Assembly (NCBI RefSeq): GCF_002155695.1
Contig: NZ_MUYJ01000005.1
Location: 1 to 64,000, forward strand
DNA length: 64,000 nt
Direction of reading: 5' to 3'
DNA from: Erythrobacter tepidarius
GTDB lineage: Bacteria > Pseudomonadota > Alphaproteobacteria > Sphingomonadales > Sphingomonadaceae
The position numbers and the translations under genes were made by a program. Shown one piece after another: positions 55,575-63,457 of the stretch (positions are counted from its first letter, which is position 1; every line of letters starts with the position of its first letter). The notes beneath the pieces are model-generated. The model ran no database searches. It saw only the letters and a program-made list of their open reading frames with translations, and was not told where the DNA came from.

Positions 55575-56813
55575 TTATCGGAGGAATTGCAAAGGGTTGA
55601 CTGGCCGTCCGTCGCGCCGCAGGGCAAAGGTGACGGGGGTTGCGCCACCCCCTGCAACACCCATCGGGCTGCCGCCGATCACCCTGTCGCCAACCGCCGT
55701 GTCAACGCGCGCGAGTCCGGTGACCAGGCTGGTCCAGCCGCCCTCGTGTTCGATGATGACGATTTGCCCGAAGCCGCGATAGGGCCCGGCGAAGGCCACC
55801 CGCCCGCGCCCCGGGGCGACCACCTGCGCGCCGGCAACCGGCGCGAGTTCGAGCCCCGTGCTCGCCAGCCCGCTGGCGCGCCGGGCACCGAACCCGGTGA
55901 GCGTGCGGCCGTTGACCGGGAGTTGCAAATCCCGCGGGGGCGGGGCGCTCGCCGCAGGCGCAGGTGCAGGCCCGGGCGCAGGCGCCGCCGGCAGCGCGGC
56001 TGCCAGATCGGATGGACGCAGCACCGGGCCGGGCAAGGCGGCAAGCTCGCGGCGCAGCGCGGCCACATCGTCGAGCTGCGTCACCAGCCCATCGAGATCG
56101 CGCGCTTGCTCGGCCAGCGCCAGTGCCCGCTCGGCCTCGCGCAGCGCCGCGCCGCGGGCCGTGCGCGAAGCAATGCGCTGGCGGTTCTCAAGCGCGGCGA
56201 GCTGCGCCCGGCGCGCGCGCAGCATCGTCTCGCCATCGCGCAGGCCTGACAAGGCACGCGCGGCATCGGCCTCGAGCGCGCGCCGCTTGTCGAGCGCGGC
56301 GCGCAGACCGGCCGTGCGCGCCCGGATCTGCGGCACCGCGCTGGCGAGCGCGGCGCGGACATAGACCACCTGCTTGAGAGAACCCGGCTGCATCGCCGAA
56401 AGCGCCAGCGGGCGGCGCGCGAGGGTTTGCAGCGCGGCGGCGAGGCGGGCGGTAGGCTCCTGCTGCTCGGCCAGCTCGGCGGTCAGTGCCGCACGGGCCG
56501 CGCGCGCCAGCGCATAGCGCGCACGGGCGATCTCGATATCGGCCTCTGCCTGCTGGATGCGCGCGGCGAGCGCCGCGGCCTCGTTGGCAGTGCGGATCGC
56601 GGCCTCGGTGGCGACTTCGGCGGTCCGGGTGAGGCGTGCGGCGCGCTGCGCGGCGCGCCGGCTTTCGCGCGTGGCGCGGGCGAGCTGGGCCTTGGCCTCG
56701 TCCGGCTCGACCAGCGGCACCGCGCGCTCCGCCCGGGTCGCGGGCAGGGCGAGGAAGCAGGCGGCGCAAACTGCGGCGCAGACAAGCGCGGTGAGCAAGA
56801 CGGGTCGGCGCAT
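55575..56813 (-). CDS. EnvC-like protein with degenerate M23 (LytM) domain
   Basis: A 412-residue exported protein. A signal peptide (VLLTALVCAAVCAACFLALP) is followed by a long Ala/Arg-rich coiled coil (about 35-270), a Pro/Ala linker, and a C-terminal LytM domain. Its zinc ligands are missing: the position of HxGxD reads TGLELAP, and the HLHFE position reads PVTFALR. This is the pattern of EnvC, which activates periplasmic amidases during septation and does not cut peptidoglycan itself. The ATG at 56813 lies seven bases after the rlmH stop, and ctpA follows. Confidence 0.82.
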   Translation of the reverse strand: MRRPVLLTALVCAAVCAACFLALPATRAERAVPLVEPDEAKAQLARATRESRRAAQRAARLTRTAEVATEAAIRTANEAAALAARIQQAEADIEIARARYALARAARAALTAELAEQQEPTARLAAALQTLARRPLALSAMQPGSLKQVVYVRAALASAVPQIRARTAGLRAALDKRRALEADAARALSGLRDGETMLRARRAQLAALENRQRIASRTARGAALREAERALALAEQARDLDGLVTQLDDVAALRRELAALPGPVLRPSDLAAALPAAPAPGPAPAPAASAPPPRDLQLPVNGRTLTGFGARRASGLASTGLELAPVAGAQVVAPGRGRVAFAGPYRGFGQIVIIEHEGGWTSLVTGLARVDTAVGDRVIGGSPMGVAGGGATPVTFALRRDGRPVNPLQFLR

Positions 56814-56820
56814 GACGCCC

Positions 56821-57243
56821 TCATGCCCGATGATAGGGATGCCCGGCAAGGATGGTGGTGGCGCGGTAGAGCTGCTCCATCAGCATCGCCCGGGCGAGCA
56901 TGTGCGGCCAGGTCGCCGGGCCGAAGGCAAGCAGCAGATCGGCGGCGGCGCGCTCGGCATCCGAATGGCCGTCGGCGGCGCCGATCATGAACCGCGCCTC
57001 GCGCACGCCATCATCGCGCCAGCGCCCCAGCAGGGCGGCAAAATCCGTGGAGGCCATGGCCTTGCCGCGCTCGTCGAGCAGCACGGTGCGATACGGGGTG
57101 AGCGGTTCTGCGAGTTTGCCCACGCCGGTTTCGGGCCATTCGGTGAGCTTGACCGGCCAGGTCAGCCGCGCGGCATAACGCTCCACCAGCGCGCCTTCCG
57201 GCGAACGGCCGATCTTCCCGCGGGCGATGATATGGAGGAGAAT
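56821..57243 (-). CDS. rlmH: 23S rRNA pseudouridine(1915)-N3 methyltransferase RlmH, apparent ATT start
   Basis: A SPOUT methyltransferase that modifies 23S rRNA pseudouridine 1915 on the assembled ribosome. The 140-residue protein reads [20 protein letters not shown] at its start. The family's C-terminal knot follows with [40 protein letters not shown] and [14 protein letters not shown]. In relatives the first residue of this segment is Met. Here the codon at 57241-57243 is ATT, and a TGAGG ribosome site sits eight bases before it. No ATG or GTG lies near in this frame; a TTG about 30 bases upstream is the alternative. ATT is a rare start known from infC and pcnB. Confidence 0.9.
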   Translation of the reverse strand: MLLHIIARGKIGRSPEGALVERYAARLTWPVKLTEWPETGVGKLAEPLTPYRTVLLDERGKAMASTDFAALLGRWRDDGVREARFMIGAADGHSDAERAAADLLLAFGPATWPHMLARAMLMEQLYRATTILAGHPYHRA

Positions 57244-57375
57244 GGGAACGACCTCACAGATGGGAGCCAAACAGTCGCGCAGCGGCCGCAAGGGCGACCG
57301 CCCGCCCGCAGCGACGCGGCCTTCAGGCCGCATGAGCGAGGATTTCGCAGCCCGGACGGGCCGCGGGACAACAAA

Positions 57376-57813
57376 CTAGGCCCGGCCCGAGGCGGCCGCC
57401 TCGCTGCCTTCAAACGCCCACATGCGTTCGAGGTTATAGAAGCTGCGCACTTCCGGGCGGAACAGGTGCACCACCACGTCGCCCGCGTCGATCAGCACCC
57501 AGTCGGCCGCCGGCAGGCCTTCGACCCGCACGGAGCCGAAACCGGCCTGCTTGATCTTTTCGGCCAGTTTCTGCGCCATCGCGGCAACCTGACGGGTCGA
57601 ACGGCCGCTGGCGATCACCATGTGATCGGCAATGGTGCTCTTGCCCGCAAGCGGGATCGAGACGATCTCCTGCGCCTGATCATCGTCAAGCTGAGCCAGC
57701 ACCAGACGGTGCAGCGCGTCGGCACCCATCTCAGGCTGCGCGAGCGACTGCGCGGCCTTGGCGGCAGCCTGCAGCGGGGCGGGCGGGATGGCACCCAAAA
57801 GAGCCTCGGTCAT
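57376..57813 (-). CDS. rsfS: Ribosome silencing factor RsfS
   Basis: Binds ribosomal protein uL14 and blocks subunit joining when nutrients are short. The 145-residue protein has an N-terminal Ala/Pro-rich extension. The RsfS domain follows (about 40-140) with QLDDDQAQEIVSIPL, DHMVIASGRSTRQVAAMAQK and DWVLIDAGDVVVHLFRPEVR, then FYNLERMWAFE. The start is uncertain: ATG at 57813, TTG at 57819 (better spaced from a GGAG) or ATG at 57858. It lies between nadD and rlmH, the usual order in alphaproteobacteria. Confidence 0.92.
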   Translation of the reverse strand: MTEALLGAIPPAPLQAAAKAAQSLAQPEMGADALHRLVLAQLDDDQAQEIVSIPLAGKSTIADHMVIASGRSTRQVAAMAQKLAEKIKQAGFGSVRVEGLPAADWVLIDAGDVVVHLFRPEVRSFYNLERMWAFEGSEAAASGRA

Positions 57814-57903
57814 CGGCAATCGGGTATCTCCAGGCTTCGGGGCGATGACAGCGGACATGCAGCGGGCCGGCAAGCGAAGGAGCCGAAACGCATGGCGCGC
57901 GCC

Positions 57904-58572
57904 TCATGCGTCCTCCTCTGGCCGGACTTTGCGGAATGTCAGCCGATCACGCACCGGCGCGGCACCATCCGGCCCGAGCAAAGCCTCGGCCCACCCGGCA
58001 TGGGCACGGCGGATGGCCGTGGCCGAGCGGTGATCCGGATCGAAACGCAATAACACCAGGGCCGGTGCGCTCCATTGCCCCCGTTTCCGAAAACTGGCCG
58101 CAGACACTAAGCTGCGCCTGAGCCAGGCCATGGCGGGGCTCGTCATGGCCTTGGCATCATAGCCGGGGCGGGCGATAACCGCAATCGGCATTGTCCGGGC
58201 GATCCGCCGCCAGTCCTTCCAGCGATGAAAATCGGCCAGATTGTCGGCCCCCATCAGCCACACGAAGCGGCGCGCGGGATAGCGCCGGACGAGCGCGGCG
58301 AGCGTATCGACAGTGTAGCGGGTGCCGAGTTGCTGCTCGATCGCGGTGGGGATGATCGCCGCGCGGCGGGCCTTGGCGCGGGCCGAGCGCAGCCGCGCCG
58401 CGAGCGGGGCCATGTCGGCCTTGGGCTTCAGAGGATTGCCGGGCGAAACCAGCCACCAGGTCTCGTCCAGCCCAAGCGCCGCCGCGGCAAACAGCGTGAT
58501 CCGGCGGTGACCGCCATGCGCCGGGTTGAAGCTGCCGCCGAGCAGGCCGGTGATCTGGGGGTGCGCGCGCAA
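57904..58572 (-). CDS. nadD: Nicotinate-nucleotide adenylyltransferase
   Basis: Makes nicotinate adenine dinucleotide from NaMN and ATP in NAD synthesis. The 222-residue protein has GLLGGSFNPAHGGHRRI (residues 9-25) with the HxGH-type motif, WWLVSPGNPLKPKADMA and the FVWLMGADNLADFHRWKDW segment (about 103-121). The C-terminal SATAIRR motif also belongs to the family. The only plausible start is TTG at 58570-58572, four bases after the proA stop, so coupling to proA is likely. It precedes rsfS and rlmH. Confidence 0.93.
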   Translation of the reverse strand: MRAHPQITGLLGGSFNPAHGGHRRITLFAAAALGLDETWWLVSPGNPLKPKADMAPLAARLRSARAKARRAAIIPTAIEQQLGTRYTVDTLAALVRRYPARRFVWLMGADNLADFHRWKDWRRIARTMPIAVIARPGYDAKAMTSPAMAWLRRSLVSAASFRKRGQWSAPALVLLRFDPDHRSATAIRRAHAGWAEALLGPDGAAPVRDRLTFRKVRPEEDA

Positions 58573-58576
58573 GGCT

Positions 58577-59866
58577 TTATGGCCGGGTCTGCCCGCTGCC
58601 GCGCACCCGCCACTTATAGGTGGTCAGCCCTTCGAGCGCGACCGGCCCGCGCGCGTGCAGCCGTCCGGTGGCGATGCCAATCTCCGCGCCAAGGCCGAAC
58701 TCGCCCCCGTCAGCAAATTGCGACGAGGCATTGTGCATCACGATCGCGCTGTCGACCTCGGCGAGGAAACGTTCGGCCACCGTCTCATCATCGGTGATGA
58801 TCGCATCGGTATGGCCCGAGGAATGGCGCGCAATGTGCGCCAGCGCGGCATCGGGGCCGTCGACCATCGCCGCAGACAGCACCGCGTCGAGATATTCGGT
58901 GTCCCAGTCGTCGGCGCTCGCCGGGATGACGCGCGGATCGAGCGCGCGGATGCGATCGTCACCGCGCACTTCGCAGCCCGCCTCGATCAGCGCCGCCACG
59001 AGTGCCGCGCAATCAGGGAAGGCCGCGTCGACCAGCAGCGTTTCCATCGCCCCGCAGATGCCGGTGCGGCGCAGCTTGGCGTTGAGCACGATCGCCCGCG
59101 CCATCGCCGGATCAGCCGCGGCGTGGACATAGGTGTGGTTGATCCCGTCGAGATGGGCCAGCACCGGCACCCGCGCATCGGCCTGCACCCGGGCAACGAG
59201 GCTCTTGCCGCCGCGTGGCACGATCATGTCGATCAGGCCGCTCGCCGCCAGCATCGCGCCAACCGCGCCGCGGTCTTGCGTCGGGACAAGCTGCACCGCC
59301 TCGGCCGGCACGCCGCCGGCAACCAGGCCTTCGACCAGCGCGGCGTGGATCGCGCGGTTCGATTGGACGGCCTCGCTCCCGCCGCGCAGCAGCGCCGCAT
59401 TGCCGGCACGCACGCACAGCGCCGCGGCATCCGCGGTGACATTGGGGCGGCTTTCGAAGATGATCCCGATGGTTCCGATCGGCACGCGGACACGCTGGAA
59501 TTTCAATCCGTTGGGCTGGGCGTGGGTGTCGATCACCTGCCCCACCGGATCGGGCAGATCTGCGACTGCGCGCACCGCGGCGGCAATCGCCCCCAGCCGC
59601 GCCTCGTCGAGCGCCAGCCGGTCCAGCATCGCGCCCGACAGCCCGCGCGCCTCTCCGGCTGCAAGATCCTTGGCATTGGCAGCGAGAATCGCGGGAGTAG
59701 CCGCGACGAGCCGGTCAGCCGCCAGACGCAGCGCCGCCGCACGGGTGGTGCTTGGCATCGCGGCCAGCCGACGCTGGGCCAGCCGCGCGGCGCGCGCCAG
59801 CGCCGCGACCAATGCGGTGCAATCCGGGTCGGCTTCGGACAGGTGCAGGACGGCTTGCTCGGTCAT
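58577..59866 (-). CDS. proA: Gamma-glutamyl phosphate reductase (ProA)
   Basis: The second step of proline synthesis, reducing gamma-glutamyl phosphate with NADPH to glutamate semialdehyde. The 429-residue protein has IGIIFESRPNVTADAAALCV (about 110-129), RGGSEAVQSNRAI, the Cys nucleophile in RTGICGAMETLL (about 259-270) and FADGGEFGLGAEIGI. The ATG at 59866 is chosen because the frame upstream encodes an Ala/Arg-rich stretch unlike relatives. A proB partner is not in the window. It leads the proA-nadD-rsfS-rlmH run on the minus strand. Confidence 0.95.
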   Translation of the reverse strand: MTEQAVLHLSEADPDCTALVAALARAARLAQRRLAAMPSTTRAAALRLAADRLVAATPAILAANAKDLAAGEARGLSGAMLDRLALDEARLGAIAAAVRAVADLPDPVGQVIDTHAQPNGLKFQRVRVPIGTIGIIFESRPNVTADAAALCVRAGNAALLRGGSEAVQSNRAIHAALVEGLVAGGVPAEAVQLVPTQDRGAVGAMLAASGLIDMIVPRGGKSLVARVQADARVPVLAHLDGINHTYVHAAADPAMARAIVLNAKLRRTGICGAMETLLVDAAFPDCAALVAALIEAGCEVRGDDRIRALDPRVIPASADDWDTEYLDAVLSAAMVDGPDAALAHIARHSSGHTDAIITDDETVAERFLAEVDSAIVMHNASSQFADGGEFGLGAEIGIATGRLHARGPVALEGLTTYKWRVRGSGQTRP

Positions 59867-60121
59867 GGCGCGTGCCTTAGCAGCCCTTGCGCCGGCTGTC
59901 AGGCCCGCGCGCGCAGCCGCAGGCACGAATCGGGAACAAGGCAGGGCAGCACGGGGCATCGCCGCGCCGGCCCATGGCCATCGCCCTCCCGATCATGCCC
60001 GCTTGCACCGTTCGGCGCGTTTCCGCTTCGATTCAACCCTTGTCGGCAAGGGGCGATTCGACCCTTCGGGCGCGCCCTGATAGCGGAGCTTTCCGGGGCA
60101 TAAATAAAAACCGGGTCGGCC

Positions 60122-61294
60122 GTGTCAGACAAGATTTCCCTTCGCAAATGGGGCGAGCAGCTTCGCGCTTGGTTCCCAGACCGCGAATTCTTCATGCGCT
60201 CCGATGGACAGGTGCGCTTCATCAAGATCTCCTCGAAGCTCCAGATCCGTGCCGCCGCGCTGGCGCTGGCGGTGGTGCTCGGCTGGCTGGTGTCGCTCGC
60301 GGTGATGGCTTGGGGCACATATCGTGCCGAGGCCGATCTTGCCGCCTTTGCCGATGAACGCGCCCGCATCGCCAGCGCCGAGGAACGGCTCGACGCCTAT
60401 GGCGGCGATCTCGACCGGGTGGTGGGCGAGCTGGAGGAACGGCAGCAATTCCTCGAGGAAATGGCCCGGATGCTGCCCGAGGACATCGTCGCCGAAAGCG
60501 CCGGAGGCACCGTCACCGATTCCACCGCCGAGGCCGCCAGAACTGTGGAGAAGGTCAGCCAGTTCATTCCGCAGGCGCGCGGCCTGGCCGAGATCGAAGC
60601 CCGCCAGCTGGCCGTGGTCGAGCGCCTGACCCGCTTCGCCGACGCCCGGGCCAGGCGCGCAGAGGCAGCGATGCGCAAGCTCAATCTCGATCCGCGCATC
60701 CTCAGCCGCGAAGCGCGCGAGGGCATGGGTGGTCCGTTCGAGGCGCTCGCCGGTGCGGACGATATCGATCCCCGCTTCGAACGGCTCGGGCTCAGCCTTG
60801 CGCGCATGGCGGTGCTCGAACGCGCGCTTGACGGGATTCCGCAGGTTGTCCCGGCGACGGTCGAGAACATCACATCGGGCTTCGGCTATCGCCGCGATCC
60901 CTTCAATGGCCGCGCGGCGATGCACTCCGGCATCGACTTCAAGGGCCCGATCGGCTCGCCGATCTTTGCCGCTGCCGAAGGCCGCGTCACCTTCACCGGC
61001 TGGCGCGGCGGCTATGGCAATACTGTCGAGGTGACCCACGCCAACGGCATCATGACCCGCTATGCCCACCTCTCGCGCATCGACGTGCGGCCGGGCCAGC
61101 TGGTGGCGGCCGGGGCAAGGCTGGGCGGGCTCGGCAGTAGCGGGCGTTCCACCGGGCCGCACCTGCATTTCGAAGTCCGCATCAATGATCGCGCGATCAA
61201 TCCGCGCCCCTTCCTGGAGACCGCTCCCGATGTTCTCAAAGAAGTTCGCAGCAGCACCCGATCAGGGCGCTCAGCCGCCGCGGCCCGCAGCTAG
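60122..61294 (+). CDS. M23-family metallopeptidase, membrane-anchored (LytM type)
   Basis: A 390-residue putative peptidoglycan endopeptidase. A cytoplasmic N-terminus (1-45) is followed by one membrane segment (ALALAVVLGWLVSLAVMAWG). A coiled coil covers about 68-125, a helical linker follows, and the LytM domain starts near 255 with FGYRRDPFNGRAAMHSGIDF. Zinc ligands appear intact: His 268 and Asp 272 in HSGIDF, and the HLHFEV motif beginning at His 347. The start is GTG at 60122. The last 65 bases overlap the bactofilin gene. An M23 peptidase next to a bactofilin suggests a localised cell-wall remodelling pair. Confidence 0.9.
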   Translation: MSDKISLRKWGEQLRAWFPDREFFMRSDGQVRFIKISSKLQIRAAALALAVVLGWLVSLAVMAWGTYRAEADLAAFADERARIASAEERLDAYGGDLDRVVGELEERQQFLEEMARMLPEDIVAESAGGTVTDSTAEAARTVEKVSQFIPQARGLAEIEARQLAVVERLTRFADARARRAEAAMRKLNLDPRILSREAREGMGGPFEALAGADDIDPRFERLGLSLARMAVLERALDGIPQVVPATVENITSGFGYRRDPFNGRAAMHSGIDFKGPIGSPIFAAAEGRVTFTGWRGGYGNTVEVTHANGIMTRYAHLSRIDVRPGQLVAAGARLGGLGSSGRSTGPHLHFEVRINDRAINPRPFLETAPDVLKEVRSSTRSGRSAAAARS

Positions 61295-61673
61295 GAGCGG
61301 CATGATGGCTTCGGGTTCGACCTTCTCGGTGATCGGCGCCGATGTGGCAATCAAGGGCGATGTCGCCGCCACTGCCGACCTCCACGTCGACGGCATGATC
61401 GAAGGCGACATCAAGTGCGCCAGCCTGGTGCAGGGCGAAACCAGCAGCATCCAGGGCGCCGTGGTTGCGGAAAGCGCGCGGCTGGCAGGCAAGGTGACCG
61501 GTTCGATCACCGCGCGCGAGCTGGTGATTCTCAAGAGTGCGCGGATCGAGGGCGATGTGCATTATGACGCGTTGACGATCGAACAGGGCGCACAGGTCGA
61601 TGGCCGCTTCGCTCCGAATGCGCGCCAGCCGGTCAAGGGCGTGCCGAGCGCGACGATCGAAGCCGCCGAGTAG
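61230..61673 (+). CDS. Bactofilin
   Basis: A 147-residue polymer-forming cytoskeletal protein. A short N-terminal tail (MFSKKFAAAPDQGAQPPRP) precedes the bactofilin beta-helix (about 28-130) with SVIGADVAIKGDVAATADLH and further six-residue rungs, then a tail. The ATG at 61230 has a GGAGA ribosome site nine bases upstream and gives the tail type common in the family, so it is preferred over the adjacent ATGs at 61302 and 61305. It overlaps the M23 gene by 65 bases in another frame. Bactofilins often anchor cell-wall enzymes, which suits this partner. Confidence 0.88.
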   Translation: MFSKKFAAAPDQGAQPPRPAARSGMMASGSTFSVIGADVAIKGDVAATADLHVDGMIEGDIKCASLVQGETSSIQGAVVAESARLAGKVTGSITARELVILKSARIEGDVHYDALTIEQGAQVDGRFAPNARQPVKGVPSATIEAAE

Positions 61674-61679
61674 CCGCGC

Positions 61680-63341
61680 TCAGAGCACCTCGGCCCTGAG
61701 CGTCTTGCGATCGGGCTTGCCGATCATGGTCTTGGGCAGGCTGGCGCGGATCACCACGCAATCGACCCGCTCGTGCTTGCCGACACGCGCGTTGAGCCAG
61801 TCCGCCAGCTCCTCGGCGGTGGCTGACGCGCCCTGATTGAGCGTGACATAGGCGCGCGGCACCTCGCCGCGATAGTCCTCCGGCACGCCGATCACCAGCG
61901 CCTCCTTCACCGCCGGATGTTCGAGGATCACATCCTCGACCACGCTGGGGAAGACCTTGAACCCGCCCACCGCGATCATGTCCTTGATGCGATCGACGAT
62001 CTCGAGGAACCCGTCCGCGTCAATCCGCGCGACATCGCCGGTGCGCAGGTAACGCTTGCCGCCGATCTCCACGAAGGTTTCGGCATCGGCTTCGGGCCGC
62101 CGCCAGTAGCCGCGCATGATCTGCGGCCCGTGCACCGCCAGCTCGCCCGGTTCGCCCTCGGGTGCCAGCCTGGCCGGATCTTCCTTGTCGAGCAGGATCG
62201 CCTCGGTGCCCGGCACCAGCTGGCCGATCGTGCCGCGCTTGCGGGGGCCCGCATAGGGATTGGCCGAGACCACGCCTGAACTTTCGGTCAGACCATAGCC
62301 TTCCACCAGCCGCACGCCGGTTGCCTCCTCGAACCGCACATGCACCGGCCCGGGCATCGGCGCGCCGCCGGAGATGCAGACCTTGAGGCTGGAGAGATCG
62401 GTTTTCGGCAGATCGGGATGGTCGAGCATCGCCTGGAACATCGTCGGCACGCCGGGAAAGCCGGTGCAGCGGTAGCGCTGGATCGTCATCAGCACCTGAC
62501 GGGTCTCGAACCGCGGCACCATCGCGATCGCCGCGCCCGTGGCCATCGCGTGATTGAGCAGCGCAGTGTTGGCGAAGACATGGAAGAACGGCAAGGCGCC
62601 CATGAACACCTCGCCCGCCGGATCGCCGAAGGGATTGAGCGCGGCGACCTGCTGCGCGTTCACCGAGAGCTGGTCATGCCCGAGCATCGCCCCCTTGGGC
62701 CGCCCGGTGGTGCCGCCGGTATATTGCAGCAGGGCGAGATCGGCGGAGGTGACCTCAACCGGCGCCAATGCGCTCGCCGGCGTCGTCTCGGCCCAGCTCT
62801 TCACTTTCGGCCCATAGGCCACATCGGCGATCTGCGCGCGCTTCAGCAGCCTCAGCGCCAGCCCCTTGTACCACGGCAGCATGTCGGCAAGGCGGCCCAC
62901 CACCAGCGTTTCGAGGCCGGAGGAAGCCAGCACCTTGGCGGCGGTCTTGTAGAGTTCGGGCACATCCAGCGTCACCAGCACCTTGGTGCCGCTGTCGCCC
63001 ACCTGCCAGCTCAGCTCCTCGACCGAATAGAGCGGCGAGAAGTTCACCACCACCGCGCCCGCCATCATCGCGCCGTAATAGGCGGCGGCGTAGATTGGCA
63101 CGTTGGGCAGGAACAGCCCGACCCGGTCGCCCTTGGCGATGCCGAGCGCCTGAAGCCCCGCCGCAAAGGCGCGGGCCTGTTGGTGGATCTGCGCGTAGCT
63201 GTAGGTCCGCCCGAGGAAATGCAGGAACGGCGCATCCGGGCTGGCGCGCATCGTGCGTTCGAACATCGCCGGCAGGCTCATCGGCGCGAAACTGGTCTCG
63301 AGCGGCGTCGGATGATGATAGGCTGGTTTACTGACAGGCAT
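61680..63341 (-). CDS. Long-chain fatty acid-CoA ligase (AMP-forming), FadD-like
   Basis: A 553-residue acyl-adenylate/thioester-forming enzyme. It has the ATP-binding LQYTGGTTGRPKGAMLGHDQ (about 200-219), the acyl-chain region FPGVPTMFQAM and the GYGLTESSGVVSANPY motif. The hinge TGDVARIDADGFLEIVDRIKD and the catalytic Lys in LPKTMIGKPDRKTLR complete it. Long- or medium-chain fatty acids are the likely substrates. The ATG at 63341 begins MPVSKPAYHHPTPLE; an upstream start would add a Cys/Trp tail. A perfect inverted repeat straddles this start codon, suggesting tight transcriptional control. Confidence 0.9.
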   Translation of the reverse strand: MPVSKPAYHHPTPLETSFAPMSLPAMFERTMRASPDAPFLHFLGRTYSYAQIHQQARAFAAGLQALGIAKGDRVGLFLPNVPIYAAAYYGAMMAGAVVVNFSPLYSVEELSWQVGDSGTKVLVTLDVPELYKTAAKVLASSGLETLVVGRLADMLPWYKGLALRLLKRAQIADVAYGPKVKSWAETTPASALAPVEVTSADLALLQYTGGTTGRPKGAMLGHDQLSVNAQQVAALNPFGDPAGEVFMGALPFFHVFANTALLNHAMATGAAIAMVPRFETRQVLMTIQRYRCTGFPGVPTMFQAMLDHPDLPKTDLSSLKVCISGGAPMPGPVHVRFEEATGVRLVEGYGLTESSGVVSANPYAGPRKRGTIGQLVPGTEAILLDKEDPARLAPEGEPGELAVHGPQIMRGYWRRPEADAETFVEIGGKRYLRTGDVARIDADGFLEIVDRIKDMIAVGGFKVFPSVVEDVILEHPAVKEALVIGVPEDYRGEVPRAYVTLNQGASATAEELADWLNARVGKHERVDCVVIRASLPKTMIGKPDRKTLRAEVL

Positions 63342-63349
63342 GTCAGTAA
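63328..63349. promoter_or_regulatory. Perfect inverted repeat over the start of the FadD-like gene
   Basis: TTACTGACA (63328-63336), spacer GGCA and TGTCAGTAA (63341-63349) form a perfect nine-base inverted repeat. It overlaps the ATG of the acyl-CoA ligase, read on the minus strand. The form (short palindrome, four-base spacer) resembles operators of TetR-type repressors. A second use as an mRNA hairpin hiding the start codon is also possible. Confidence 0.6.
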
Positions 63350-63457
63350 TCTTGGCCCACAACGCCCGCGCGCACAAGCGAAACCCTTAAGCGGCGTCGC
63401 TTTTTGCAGGTTCGCGTGGGGGTGCCGGTGTGCCCGGAGCACCCCGGCGATCCGCAA

